This document shows positions 9,260-17,411 of a DNA stretch of 57,555 bases, one piece after another (within the stretch, counting starts at the first letter, position 1; each line of letters opens with the position of its first letter). The stretch spans positions 1 to 57,555 of the forward strand of contig CANTYJ010000036.1 of the NCBI GenBank assembly GCA_947854175.1, read 5' to 3'. The DNA comes from an uncultured Turicimonas sp. (GTDB taxonomy: Bacteria > Pseudomonadota > Gammaproteobacteria > Burkholderiales > Burkholderiaceae_F). Position numbers and translations under genes: made by a program. Below the pieces are notes generated by a model. The model was given only the letters and a program-made list of their open reading frames with translations, was not told the origin of the DNA and did not search any database.

Positions 9260-9948
9260 GCCACTTCCTTTACAACACGTTTTCTTAAGGCAATGATAAT
9301 GGCCCCGGCACTACAGAATGCAATTGCCAGAGCAAGACTATGATCACTGGAAATAAATCTTGCCACACAATATGAAATAAGAGCTATCCACACCGGCCAC
9401 GAAGATGTTCTTTGTCTCCATTGTTCGCAGAGAAGCATAGCAAACAGACTTGTTAACACAAAGTCAAACCCGGCCAGTTCTATCTTTAAGCTCACTCCAA
9501 TGAGAGCTCCAATCAGACTACCCAAAATCCACCAGCAGTAATTAAAAAATGCAAGGCAAAGCCGTTTAGTCATTGATGTATCTTTGGGTAGTGTTGTCAA
9601 AATAGAATATGTTTCATCTGTCAGGAGAAATGCCAGAATCCATTTAGAAAATCCTTTTTTTGGCACGACATCGATTAACGACAACCCATAAAACACATGA
9701 CGGAGATTAACTACAAAAGTTGCGAAAGCTATCGCAGAAATCGGCATATTTTCTGCAAGCATGGGAATCATCATGTACTGTACGGCTCCGCCGTAAATCA
9801 GCAATGACGAAATAGGTGCCCAATACCAGGGACCGCCGGCCTGAACAAACAAGAATCCAAATACCACTCCTAACGGGATATAACCCATGAAAACGGGAAT
9901 TGAAGTTGTTAGAGCCCAGCGGAAATCATTTGTCTTTATCTCTGTCAT
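9256..9948 (-). CDS. azlC: AzlC-family branched-chain amino-acid exporter, large subunit
   Basis: 230 residues, six or seven hydrophobic segments. FMGYIPLGVVFGFL, VVNLRHVFYGLSL and LLTDETYSI match AzlC signatures. Works with AzlD in amino-acid export across the inner membrane. It lies 5 nt after the DMT transporter gene, so the three genes probably form one transcript. Confidence 0.9.
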   Translation of the reverse strand: MTEIKTNDFRWALTTSIPVFMGYIPLGVVFGFLFVQAGGPWYWAPISSLLIYGGAVQYMMIPMLAENMPISAIAFATFVVNLRHVFYGLSLIDVVPKKGFSKWILAFLLTDETYSILTTLPKDTSMTKRLCLAFFNYCWWILGSLIGALIGVSLKIELAGFDFVLTSLFAMLLCEQWRQRTSSWPVWIALISYCVARFISSDHSLALAIAFCSAGAIIIALRKRVVKEVA

Positions 9949-9953
9949 TTGTT

Positions 9954-10847
9954 TTAGTTTTTTTGGGATTGAATTGAAATAATAATCACATTGGCGAAGA
10001 CAAACGCAATTCCAACTAATTCAAATGAACCGACAAGCTTCCCGTAAATAAAAATTGAGAGGACATAAGCAGTTACCGGCTCCATGCATCCGATAAGACT
10101 CACCAAAACCGGTGAAAGATATTTGACGCTGGAGAGGTAACTCCAAAAAGATAAAACCGTTCCAATCAAAACGATAAAAGCAAACAGCATTCCTGCTTTC
10201 CAAGACCAATCAACATCGATTGCCCACGGAGGATTAAAACAGCAAGCCATAATTCCACCGAAAATCATACCCCAGCCAACCACTGGACATACTCCAATCT
10301 TCTTAATAATGGAACGTGGTTGAATGGAATAAATAGCTGCCATGACTGCAGAGAGCAAACCCCATAGAAGTCCTTGTACTGAAAAGTTTAAGGAACTAAT
10401 ATCGCCGTTAGTTACAACCAGTCCCACTCCTGTCGAAGCCAATAAAAAACAAAAGACGACACTTAGCGACGGAAATTTTCTATCCACGAGGCAGAAATAT
10501 AAAGCGCACATGACAGGAATTGTTGTCAATATGATGGTTGCAAGAGCTGCATCGCTTGCTTTGATAGAAAGCATAAAAGTCAGTTGGGAACCAAGAATTG
10601 CTAAACCAGAAATAAGAACTTGTGTGAGATTTTTTTTGTTATAAAAAGGCGAAAGAAGACCGGTGCCTCCTGATATTCTATAAACCAGCAATAAAATTGT
10701 TCCGGCCAAAACCAGCCTTAAGGAAACTAGATCAATTGCCTGAAAACGGCAATAATGAAGCAAATACTGGGCACATATTCCCATGCAGCCCCATGAAACC
10801 GCAGAAATCAAAGCTAAGATGATTCCTAACCCGACTTTGTTGGTCAT
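9954..10847 (-). CDS. DMT-superfamily (EamA) transporter
   Basis: About 297 residues with ten hydrophobic segments and two EamA repeats. I place the start at the internal ATG at 10847 (MTNKVGLGII), which begins the first membrane helix and has GAAGAGAAG upstream. A longer frame starting at 10904 adds 19 polar residues without a ribosome site. The family exports metabolites or drugs; the substrate is unknown. Operon context with AzlCD suggests amino-acid-related export (inference). Confidence 0.85.
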   Translation of the reverse strand: MTNKVGLGIILALISAVSWGCMGICAQYLLHYCRFQAIDLVSLRLVLAGTILLLVYRISGGTGLLSPFYNKKNLTQVLISGLAILGSQLTFMLSIKASDAALATIILTTIPVMCALYFCLVDRKFPSLSVVFCFLLASTGVGLVVTNGDISSLNFSVQGLLWGLLSAVMAAIYSIQPRSIIKKIGVCPVVGWGMIFGGIMACCFNPPWAIDVDWSWKAGMLFAFIVLIGTVLSFWSYLSSVKYLSPVLVSLIGCMEPVTAYVLSIFIYGKLVGSFELVGIAFVFANVIIISIQSQKN

Positions 10848-11254
10848 ACAATTCTTCTCTTCTTCTCGTCCTAATGGCTCGGAATTATAGTTTCTATCCT
10901 CCATTTTTTAATGGCGCCGAAGTTGCATGAAAACCCATCAACCCGAAAAAATCAGGTCGGAAGTCTGTTAACGAATTAGTCACTATTAAATTTTTTGAGT
11001 GAAAAGTTATTTTCTAATTCCTCAAGCCATACCTCCTCGACATAATCTATTGAGAAATCTAATGAAAATCAAAAAGTTGTTCACTCAACCTATAGTTATT
11101 TTCCCGAAAAGCTGAAAACCACAAGACTCCATTATTTTTTAGTAAAAAAGTCCTTTAAAAGTAAAGTGTTGTCGGCTTATTTTGGGTTTTTACCTTTCTT
11201 TCATAATGGTTAGTACGCTATATTTGTTACAAATGAATTTTTGTGAGGTTAACT
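10848..11254. other. Intergenic region between divergent genes
   Basis: About 400 bp, AT-rich, without a convincing ORF. It separates the leftward transporter operon from the rightward helix-hairpin-helix gene and must contain both promoters. I see no hairpin or operator worth naming. Confidence 0.4.
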
Positions 11255-11662
11255 ATGGATTACAAAGTTTTGGATATTGAAGGCGTCGGTGAAGAGTATG
11301 CAAAAAAATTGAACGATGCCGGTATTTTTACCACGTCCGAATACCTGCAAAAAACAGGAACTCCGGCTCAGCGTAAACAACTAGCTGAAGCGACCGGTAT
11401 TTCTCCAAAATTAATTCTTAAGTTTGCAAATCATGCTGACCTAATAAGAATCAAGGGTATCGGCCCCCAATTTGCTGAAATTCTTGAAAGAGCCGGCGTG
11501 GACACAGTCAAAGAATTGAAGACACGCGTTCCCGCAAATTTATATAAGAAATGTGTTGAAGTTAATGAAGAACGCAACTTAGCTCGGCGTTCTCCAACAA
11601 TGGCTGAAGTAGAAAAATGGGTTGAAGAAGCAAAGGTCATCGAACCTGCTATTTCCTACTAA
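11255..11662 (+). CDS. DUF4332-like helix-hairpin-helix protein
   Basis: 135 residues. Two tandem helix-hairpin-helix-like units are visible, LDIEGVGEEYAKKLNDAGI near the N-terminus and RIKGIGPQFAEILERAGV mid-protein, the pattern of DUF4332-type proteins related to DNA-binding HhH folds. The function is not established; a cytosolic nucleic-acid-binding role is inferred. The ATG at 11255 is preferred over an upstream GTG because GAGG lies 7 nt before it. Confidence 0.75.
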   Translation: MDYKVLDIEGVGEEYAKKLNDAGIFTTSEYLQKTGTPAQRKQLAEATGISPKLILKFANHADLIRIKGIGPQFAEILERAGVDTVKELKTRVPANLYKKCVEVNEERNLARRSPTMAEVEKWVEEAKVIEPAISY

Positions 11663-11675
11663 TTTTGCTTTAGAT

Positions 11676-11726
11676 CGCTTGTCTATAACAAGCGTTCAAA
11701 AATCCCGGTTATCCGGGATTTTTTAA
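11676..11726 (+). terminator. Tandem hairpins, the second an intrinsic terminator
   Basis: Hairpin 1 is CGCTTGT/ACAAGCG (11676-11694). Hairpin 2 is AATCCCGG/CCGGGATT (11701-11720) followed by TTTTTT. Both lie within 65 nt of the preceding stop. Confidence 0.85.
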
Positions 11727-11865
11727 TGGCGAAAATGTAAGAACTATTTGATTATTTTGCGTTTACTCACAATTTAAGCAAGAAAGATAACAAAATGACT
11801 TTTCTTAGGATTATTTTTTCTGTAATTTTATTGGTTGTTTAGATCAGATAAAACAAAGGAAAACA

Positions 11866-12477
11866 ATGAGAACCTCCTCAATTGCAAAATTAAGCGCAAC
11901 CGTCGGTCTCGCTTTAGCAACTTCATTAGCTTCTGCTCAGTGGGTTCCCTCCGGAATGCCATGCAACCCGAATAGATTCGGTCCTCAACATCATCATTGG
12001 CAGTTTAACGGACAAGATTGCCCCAATGTTGCCTGTCCAAATGCTCGTGAGTTCAGAGGCAAACGTGGAGTTCCTCCCTGCGCATCTCAAAACTATCAAA
12101 GAGCTCCAAGATTGAACTTCGAAGAAAGAAAAGCTCTTCTTCTTGGCTCTTTGGATTTAAATGACTCACAAAAATCCGCTTGGAAGAATTACTCTAATGC
12201 CGTAGATCAGATGCATGACAAAAAGCGTCCGAACTATAAAGATGGAATGAGCCGCCAGGAACTCCTGCAGGAACGTGCCAACGTACTGAAAGCTCGTTTA
12301 CAAAACGTTGAAAATTTGATTAAAGCCAGAGCTGAACTTTTAAAAGTCTTAACTCCTGAACAGGTTTCAATCTTCGAAAAACTTGAAACCCGTGGACACA
12401 GAGGCTTTGCAAAAAACAGAGCACCTCAGGCAATGCCTTCTTCAAAAGAAGCTCCTAAGGCTGAAAGCAAACTTTAA
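11866..12477 (+). CDS. Spy/CpxP-like periplasmic LTXXQ-motif protein
   Basis: 203 residues with a signal peptide (cleavage near ASA at about residue 24). Two LTXXQ-type motifs, LDLNDSQKSAW and LTPEQVSIFEKL, flank an Arg/Glu-rich helical region, as in the Spy/CpxP superfamily of periplasmic chaperone or stress proteins. A His/Pro/Cys-rich stretch after the signal (PQHHHWQFNGQDCP) could bind metal. AAAGGAAAACA ribosome site; strong terminator downstream; monocistronic. Confidence 0.75.
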   Translation: MRTSSIAKLSATVGLALATSLASAQWVPSGMPCNPNRFGPQHHHWQFNGQDCPNVACPNAREFRGKRGVPPCASQNYQRAPRLNFEERKALLLGSLDLNDSQKSAWKNYSNAVDQMHDKKRPNYKDGMSRQELLQERANVLKARLQNVENLIKARAELLKVLTPEQVSIFEKLETRGHRGFAKNRAPQAMPSSKEAPKAESKL

Positions 12478-12507
12478 TTTTGCTTCCGATCATCTAACTT
12501 CCTAAAA

Positions 12508-12545
12508 AAATTCCTACTTTCACCTTGAAAAGTAGGAATTTTTTT
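12508..12545 (+). terminator. intrinsic terminator of the Spy-like gene
   Basis: Stem TTCCTACTTT/AAAGTAGGAA (10-11 bp) with a 7-nt loop is followed by a run of T. It lies about 30 nt after the stop. Confidence 0.88.
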
Positions 12546-12688
12546 GTTGAACTGTTGCGAAGCTCGGCCATATCTTTTAAGTATTCCATCCCGGCTTCAA
12601 AGAGCGCCTCCAAACAAAAAGACCCTTCTCCACTCCATTTGGAGCGGATCCGGACCCTCTTCTTTTAACCTGCTAGAACGCTCTTATA

Positions 12689-12919
12689 TTAAAAGCCGAA
12701 TACCAGGATTGCTAATAATGTGCCGGGCCATAATAAAGCTCCGATCACAACATACATGATATTAAAGGCGAAATCTAATAAACTTGTCCACAACTCTGAA
12801 ATAACCGGAACCTTAGACCAAAGGTAAACCAGCATGCCGATAGCACATAAAAAATAGAAAATTGAAAACAGATTTACAAAACGCTGTGATGTTCTTAAAG
12901 GTATCGCATTTGTGGTCAT
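12689..12919 (-). CDS. Small membrane protein, two predicted TM helices
   Basis: 76 residues with hydrophobic segments at about 15-35 and 48-74. GAGGAA lies 8 nt before the ATG, which supports it as a real gene. The family is not recognised. It is convergent with the Spy-like gene and divergent from the NUDIX gene. A 7-bp hairpin (12635-12652) lies downstream, but a T run does not follow closely, so I do not call a terminator. Confidence 0.6.
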   Translation of the reverse strand: MTTNAIPLRTSQRFVNLFSIFYFLCAIGMLVYLWSKVPVISELWTSLLDFAFNIMYVVIGALLWPGTLLAILVFGF

Positions 12920-13077
12920 TGTTCGTTCCTCACTTTGGACATAATATGTCCCTCTTTCAGGTTATTATTTCAAGCCTTTATCGGTCTTGAAGTTATTTCG
13001 ACCTATTATAGGCATTCAAAATATCAGCATTGTTGTTTTATTATTACCTGAACAAAAATTGCAATGGAGTTGTTGAA

Positions 13078-13644
13078 ATGTCCATCAATTTAGAAGAAAA
13101 AACTTTAAGCACTAGTGAAGTCTATACAGGAAAGCTCCTAAAAGTTTTCAAAGATAAGGTCGAGCTCCCGGATGGCCGCATCTCAGAAAGGGAATTCTTA
13201 AAACATCCCGGTGCCTCAACGATCATTCCGTTACTTAACAATGGAAATGTCCTCGTAGAACGTCAATGGAGATATCCTTTACATAAGAGTTTTATAGAAT
13301 TACCAGCCGGTAAACTCGATGCGGGAGAAGATCCTCTAACTTGTGCAAAACGTGAATTAAAAGAAGAAACCGGATACTTTGCCAAAGAATGGTTCTTCCT
13401 AAACAAAATCAATAATGCTATTGGTTATTCCAACGAATCCATATACATTTTTTTAGCCAGAGATTTAATCAAAGATAAACAGCAACTTGACCCCGGTGAA
13501 TTTGTTGAACTTATTGAAATTTCTGTTGAAGACTTGATATCGAAATGTTGCAATGGTGAAATTACGGATGTGAAAACAATTATTGGTGCTCTTTGGCTGG
13601 AGAAATTTATGGCGAATTCTTTTCCGGCTACAAAAGAAAAATAG
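13078..13644 (+). CDS. NUDIX hydrolase, ADP-ribose pyrophosphatase-like
   Basis: 188 residues from the ATG at 13078, which has GGAG 9 nt upstream; an upstream in-frame ATG at 13030 lacks a ribosome site. The NUDIX box is intact: GKLDAGE, then seven residues, then RELKEETGY. The upstream region RQWRYPLHKSFIELPAG is characteristic of ADP-ribose pyrophosphatases. It probably hydrolyses ADP-ribose to AMP and ribose 5-phosphate. Last chromosomal protein gene before the prophage. Confidence 0.85.
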   Translation: MSINLEEKTLSTSEVYTGKLLKVFKDKVELPDGRISEREFLKHPGASTIIPLLNNGNVLVERQWRYPLHKSFIELPAGKLDAGEDPLTCAKRELKEETGYFAKEWFFLNKINNAIGYSNESIYIFLARDLIKDKQQLDPGEFVELIEISVEDLISKCCNGEITDVKTIIGALWLEKFMANSFPATKEK

Positions 13645-13708
13645 AAGAAAGAGAACAAAACAATTTTTATTTTCAGATGATTTAATGTAAAATTCGAAAT
13701 CTTCCTAC

Positions 13709-13792
13709 GCGAGTGTGGCGAAATTGGTAGACGCGCTAGATTTAGGTTCTAGTGTCTTTGACGTGTCGGTTCGAGTCCGACCTCTCGCACCA
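13709..13792 (+). tRNA. tRNA-Leu (anticodon UAG), prophage attachment gene
   Basis: Acceptor GCGAGTG pairs with CTCTCGC (one T-T mismatch), anticodon stem CTAGA/TCTAG with loop TTTAGGT (anticodon TAG), a long variable arm, T-loop GTTCGAGTC and an encoded CCA. It closely resembles E. coli tRNA-Leu(UAG). The phage integrase begins 152 bp downstream, so the 3' half of this gene is the likely integration site. Confidence 0.93.
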
Positions 13793-13800
13793 TACCCTTG
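13770..13800 (+). other. attL, inferred from tRNA 3' end
   Basis: Inference from position: the tyrosine integrase lies immediately inside the tRNA-Leu 3' end, where tRNA-targeting phages recombine. The crossover should be in the T-arm/acceptor segment. The matching attR should be a copy of the tRNA 3' end beyond the right edge of this window. Confidence 0.55.
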
Positions 13801-13881
13801 TGACATACACTGACATGGACTGACAATTCCCTGTTTTCTCGTATTTCTCTTTGACATGGACTGTCATAGAATGACAAATAA
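13801..13881 (+). promoter_or_regulatory. Integrase arm-type site repeats
   Basis: Six 10-bp units starting with TGACA or TGTCA occur in two blocks of three: 13801, 13811, 13821 and 13852, 13862, 13872. The unit TGACATGGAC is repeated exactly at 13811 and 13852. The 10-bp helical spacing and the place between tRNA and int are what one expects of arm-binding sites for the integrase or its directionality factor. Confidence 0.6.
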
Positions 13882-13944
13882 AATAAAAAAACGCAGATTT
13901 TTTGCAGATGTGAATGCAGAAGTTGAGTCAAAAAAGGGGGAAAA

Positions 13945-15018
13945 ATGGCTTCAATTACAAAAAAACCGTACGGAACTTTTGAGGTTCAGTGGACCGAAAA
14001 CAAAAAAAGGCGTTCTAAATCATTCAGGACAAAGAGAGAGGCTCGAGAATTCGCCGTGTTCGTTGAGTCGTCTGCAACTGAAAAGAAACAATTAATTAAA
14101 TTTGGAGACCTTCTGAAGCTGTACCGGGACTCTGAAACAATCAAAAAACGAGGGGCTCGTTCGGAAACAATCCGAATAAACAAATTTTTGACGTGGTCCA
14201 TCTCTGATAAATTTATTGGAGATTTAACCAAAAAGGATTTTCAGGCGTTGATTGATTCTAGGCTTGAGACACCAGCTCCAACTGGAGGGACTCTGTCACC
14301 TGCAACAGTCAAACGAGAGTTCACCACAATAAATACGGTTTTGAATTTTGCCATAAGGCTAGGATATCTTGAATCAAACCCGGCAACAGGCGTTCAATTC
14401 CCCAAAATGCCTGAACACCGTGAGCGGGTTGCAAGCGAAGAAGAACAAGAAAGAATTATAGTTGCTAGCGGATGGGATGGACAGAGTCCTCCTGAAAACA
14501 AAATTCAGCTTGTTGCGCTTGCATTCATTTTCAGTTGTCGCACGGGAATGCGTTCGGGAGAAATTTTGCAGATTGTGCCCTCTTGGATTGATGGCGATGT
14601 CATCCATCTTCCGAAGGAGGCGACAAAAACAGCAACAAAAAGAGATGTTGCATTGAGTTCAGACGCACAACGTCTTTTGAATTTGGTCAAAGAAATGAAG
14701 GGGATTAAAAAAGATTGTGCGCCCCGTTTATTTTCGGACTTGACCGATCATAACAGGGACGCACTTTGGAGAAAAATTAGAAATAGAGCGGACTTAGGAC
14801 CCGTCTACGATGAAGAAGGAAATCTTTTGGAGGAAGGATTAAATTTCCACGATGGAAGAGCAACGTTTGCGACTTGGGCAGCCTCGCCCGATCCTAAAAC
14901 TGGAGCTCCACGCCTTGATGTTTTAGCACTTGCACGTCAAACAGGCCACCGTGACTTGAAAATGCTACAGCGATATTACAGAGAATCAGCGCATGAAATT
15001 GCTAAACGCCTTGGTTGA
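13945..15018 (+). CDS. int: Phage tyrosine integrase
   Basis: 357 residues. The N-terminal arm-binding part is basic (KPYGTFEVQWTENKKRR); a SAM-like core-binding region spans about 50-150. Catalytic motifs are present: CRTGMRSGEIL (Arg I), FHDGRATFATWA (H-x-x-R) and TGHRDLKMLQRYYR (second His and Tyr nucleophile). It inserts and excises the prophage at tRNA-Leu. AGGGGG precedes the ATG. The 3' end overlaps the convergent AlpA-like gene by 17 bp. Confidence 0.95.
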   Translation: MASITKKPYGTFEVQWTENKKRRSKSFRTKREAREFAVFVESSATEKKQLIKFGDLLKLYRDSETIKKRGARSETIRINKFLTWSISDKFIGDLTKKDFQALIDSRLETPAPTGGTLSPATVKREFTTINTVLNFAIRLGYLESNPATGVQFPKMPEHRERVASEEEQERIIVASGWDGQSPPENKIQLVALAFIFSCRTGMRSGEILQIVPSWIDGDVIHLPKEATKTATKRDVALSSDAQRLLNLVKEMKGIKKDCAPRLFSDLTDHNRDALWRKIRNRADLGPVYDEEGNLLEEGLNFHDGRATFATWAASPDPKTGAPRLDVLALARQTGHRDLKMLQRYYRESAHEIAKRLG

Positions 15019-15289
15019 GGATTGATGAATTGGATGAATTGGATGAACTTGATAATCTTTTAGCTTTAACAGCAATCCAATTTGAAACATCCTGCCGCCT
15101 CCACCGATTCCCGCTACCTTCGGCAAACTTAATAGGTTTTGGAAAGTCGGGAAGTGTAACTATTTTTCTCACAGCTACCGCTCCTTTGGAATATCGAAAC
15201 ATTGCGCACACATCCTCAAAATTCACCAGTTCCCGAGTTGTTTCCTCCGCAATCAATTTGGCTAAAGTTTTTAATTCTGTTTCGTTCAT
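15002..15289 (-). CDS. AlpA-like HTH protein, excisionase candidate
   Basis: About 95 residues. VCAMFRYSKGAVAVRK and LPDFPKPIKFAEGSGNRW, then RRQDVSNWI, follow the AlpA/excisionase winged-HTH pattern. It is the last gene of the leftward operon and convergent with int, a usual place for xis. The start at 15289 is chosen because GAGG lies 9 nt upstream, whereas the ATG at 15298 has no spacing. The Ser/Asn-rich C-terminus is encoded by a tandem 9-bp repeat (15024-15050). Confidence 0.65.
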   Translation of the reverse strand: MNETELKTLAKLIAEETTRELVNFEDVCAMFRYSKGAVAVRKIVTLPDFPKPIKFAEGSGNRWRRQDVSNWIAVKAKRLSSSSNSSNSSILNQGV

Positions 15290-15294
15290 GAATT

Positions 15295-15864
15295 TCATCC
15301 TCTACAAAAAACTATCCCTTTTGCTGGGTCAAGAATTGCCTTGATTTTTTCGCTATTGATCTCCACTGCTCCCTGATTCTTGACGGTGTCAACCTCACCA
15401 GTAATGGCTGTTGCAACCATTACTTCGTTGTATGTTTGTTGTGGAGTATTTAAAACACATTCACGGAAAAACGGGATCATAGAATCTGCGTATTCTCGAA
15501 TCGCCTTGAGTTCATCGCCTGTTGCGACCAACTTTTCAGTTTTTCCTGAAAGAACACGTTTTTTGATTCCCTCAAGTGCAAACACGGCGGAAGTTTGAAG
15601 TTCGCAAATAGCCTGAGAAATTTCAGGCGGAATTTTTCGGTTCGGATTGTTTCGAATCACGCACCCCCAATTCACGAAAGAGGCCAATGTGTCGAAACCA
15701 TCATCATCCAAAAATCCAAGAGGCAGTGACAACTGAATTTGCAGTTCCAGCTTGCCCAAAAAATCAAAAATTGCCTTGATTTCTGACTGAGTGAAATAAT
15801 TTCTTTTTGGATCTGAGATAAACCGTTGCCGGTATTTTTTCCTTGGTTTTTTGTTTTTAGCCAT
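15295..15864 (-). CDS. Phage protein of unknown function
   Basis: 189 residues with a very basic start (MAKNKKPRKKYRQR), then a helical domain with no recognised motif. The style resembles conserved Burkholderiales prophage proteins with the PRKKYRxR start, whose function is unknown. GGGGGCGAA precedes the ATG. It overlaps the gene upstream by 8 bp and runs just into the AlpA-like gene's leader, consistent with one transcript. Confidence 0.6.
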   Translation of the reverse strand: MAKNKKPRKKYRQRFISDPKRNYFTQSEIKAIFDFLGKLELQIQLSLPLGFLDDDGFDTLASFVNWGCVIRNNPNRKIPPEISQAICELQTSAVFALEGIKKRVLSGKTEKLVATGDELKAIREYADSMIPFFRECVLNTPQQTYNEVMVATAITGEVDTVKNQGAVEINSEKIKAILDPAKGIVFCRG

Positions 15865-16138
15865 TTCGCCCCCACTTCAAATATTTTCGGAACTCACTCA
15901 TTTTTGAGTCCAAAAACTCAACCTCCAACAACTCATGAGGCCGTTCAAATTTGACTGAAATTGCTGGCGCAAAATTCATCCGCAAATTGTCATTATCACC
16001 GAACAGAACGTACATCATTTTTACGTAATGATGGAACAATTTTTGGGAATACTTATTCGGAGTTTCTACATAAAATTTTACCGCCCGTGTTTGGGGCGGT
16101 ATTTTCATTGTTTCAAGCTGGTTAATCGGTATTCTCAT
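15857..16138 (-). CDS. Small phage protein, unknown
   Basis: 93 residues, mixed alpha/beta composition with no signal peptide or membrane segment. GAGGAAG precedes the ATG. No family recognised. It sits in the leftward operon, overlapping the next gene by 8 bp. Confidence 0.55.
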   Translation of the reverse strand: MRIPINQLETMKIPPQTRAVKFYVETPNKYSQKLFHHYVKMMYVLFGDNDNLRMNFAPAISVKFERPHELLEVEFLDSKMSEFRKYLKWGRNG

Positions 16139-16300
16139 TTTTTTTCTTCCTCAATATGTTGCGTGATTATTTTCTTTCCGATTACTGTATCAATTAGATC
16201 CCTGATTTCGATTAGGGATTCGTAATCAAGATATCATTTCTGCAATTTTTTTAAGCTTTTCGTCTTGAGTCAGGGTCTTCTCCTTGGTTTTAGCAGACAG
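16135..16300 (-). pseudogene. Degenerate small ORF, two frames
   Basis: Between two intact genes, one minus frame reads TLTQDEKLKKIAEMIS then TGA (16226-16228). The +1 frame continues protein-like (DYESLIEIRDLIDTVIGKK and on to IEEEKK) to a TGA at 16135 overlapping the next ATG. No start codon is present in either frame. Probably the remains of a small gene with a frameshift; a programmed +1 shift at TCT-TGA is conceivable but unsupported. Confidence 0.3.
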
Positions 16301-16610
16301 CTACAGGGCACACTAAACGATCATACGCAGATTGAATTTTCGATAATGCAATTTCTCGAAAATTATTTGGGAGGTTTGATGTTGTAAGCGGTATCACAGA
16401 TTCTTCTATGACCTCCCATGGAGACTCATTCTCAGAAATCTTCTTGAGTTCAGATTTTCGACAAACCATAATCACTACATTCATGTTCCAAATATCTGCC
16501 GGTGCCGTCAAATCCAAATTCAGATGTACATTAAAAATAAAATCCTCGATTTCTTCGAGGAATTCCGCACTCACAAAACTGAATTTCTTCCAATGCTCTT
16601 CTTTATTCAT
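16290..16610 (-). CDS. Small phage protein, unknown
   Basis: 106 residues starting with an acidic/aromatic helix; no membrane segment and no recognised domain. AAGGAAACAACG precedes the ATG. The C-terminus (LVCPVAVC) runs into the degenerate region, so the 3' end may itself be altered. Confidence 0.5.
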   Translation of the reverse strand: MNKEEHWKKFSFVSAEFLEEIEDFIFNVHLNLDLTAPADIWNMNVVIMVCRKSELKKISENESPWEVIEESVIPLTTSNLPNNFREIALSKIQSAYDRLVCPVAVC

Positions 16611-16869
16611 CGTTGTTTCCTTGTTTATTTGTGATTGTTATTTTCATTTTCTCTATGCCTAGACTAGCCATGAAATCTGTGGGATATAAGAAGTTTCCGT
16701 TCCGTCTCGTAGGCCCAATAATATTCGGCAGGCCCAGGGCAGGCCCTGACTCTTCCCTGCAAATGCAGTCATAAAATAAAACGCATCTCCGACAATGAAT
16801 CTTTTTTGATTTCATTTTCCTCCAGTCATTCATCATAGCCTCGGACTGCGATTCTTCGAGTTCTATCAC
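16603..16869 (-). CDS. Small Cys-containing phage protein, GTG start
   Basis: 88 residues from GTG at 16869, with AAAGGAACACAAT before it and a 4-bp GTGA overlap with the upstream gene. CRRCVLFYDCICREE has four Cys spaced as a possible metal knuckle. No family recognised. It overlaps the next gene by 8 bp. Confidence 0.55.
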   Translation of the reverse strand: MIELEESQSEAMMNDWRKMKSKKIHCRRCVLFYDCICREESGPALGLPNIIGPTRRNGNFLYPTDFMASLGIEKMKITITNKQGNNDE

Positions 16870-17273
16870 ATTGTGTTCCTTTCACACATCGCAACCGAAA
16901 TACAGTTCATTGTCAAAAATCCTTCGTACTTTTCTTCCAGACAATTCTCTAAATAATCGTGCAGTTTCAATTCACTGATTATGGTTCTTTTGCACTCATT
17001 CAGAGAGTCAAATTCTCTCAGGTATTCTTCGTAATCACCGTTTGTCGGTTTTATCTCAACGAAGAGTTCTTCAGTCCAAGGAACCGCTGGGTTAGTAACG
17101 GGCTGAATCGAATAAGAAAATCCTGTCTTGCTTTTATAGTTAGGACGACAGTAAATAATTGCTATTCGTTTGCCGTCATAAAAGACGTTTTTTTCTTTTT
17201 GCAGGTGTTCTGGGAGCAACTGACTATTTTTGTTCCTGTTCCTAAATCGTAATAATCTTGTATCGAAAGTCAT
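16866..17273 (-). CDS. Phage protein of unknown function
   Basis: 135 residues, basic N-terminus (TRLLRFRNRNKNSQ), the remainder mixed with several aromatic strands (FSYSIQPV). No domain recognised. It follows an intrinsic terminator at 17284-17313 and is translationally coupled to the GTG-start gene. Confidence 0.5.
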   Translation of the reverse strand: MTFDTRLLRFRNRNKNSQLLPEHLQKEKNVFYDGKRIAIIYCRPNYKSKTGFSYSIQPVTNPAVPWTEELFVEIKPTNGDYEEYLREFDSLNECKRTIISELKLHDYLENCLEEKYEGFLTMNCISVAMCERNTM

Positions 17274-17283
17274 TCTTTTCTCG

Positions 17284-17313
17284 AAAAAAAGCCAGCACGT
17301 TTTTTATGCTGGC
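17284..17313 (-). terminator. intrinsic terminator inside leftward operon
   Basis: Stem GCCAGCA/TGCTGGC (17291-17297 with 17307-17313) is followed on the minus strand by TTTTTTT. It would stop transcription after the 17412-18035 gene unless antitermination acts. Confidence 0.85.
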
Positions 17314-17411
17314 GGTTAAATGTGAGAGGCTCGAAAAATCGGCTGTAGCGGATTCTAAGACCTCTGACGATAGGTAGAAAGCACTGAAGAAATCAGGGAA
17401 TCCTCACCTTT

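Noticed and set aside
10342-10644. Plus frame inside the DMT transporter gene
   Set aside because: Shadow of a membrane-protein gene with typical antisense composition.
12635-12652. Terminator after the small membrane protein gene
   Set aside because: A 7-bp hairpin exists but the T run begins eight nt later, too far for a confident call.
16226-16228. prfB-like programmed +1 frameshift at TCT-TGA
   Set aside because: No start codon exists for either frame and no stimulatory Shine-Dalgarno-like sequence precedes the stop, so simple decay is more likely.
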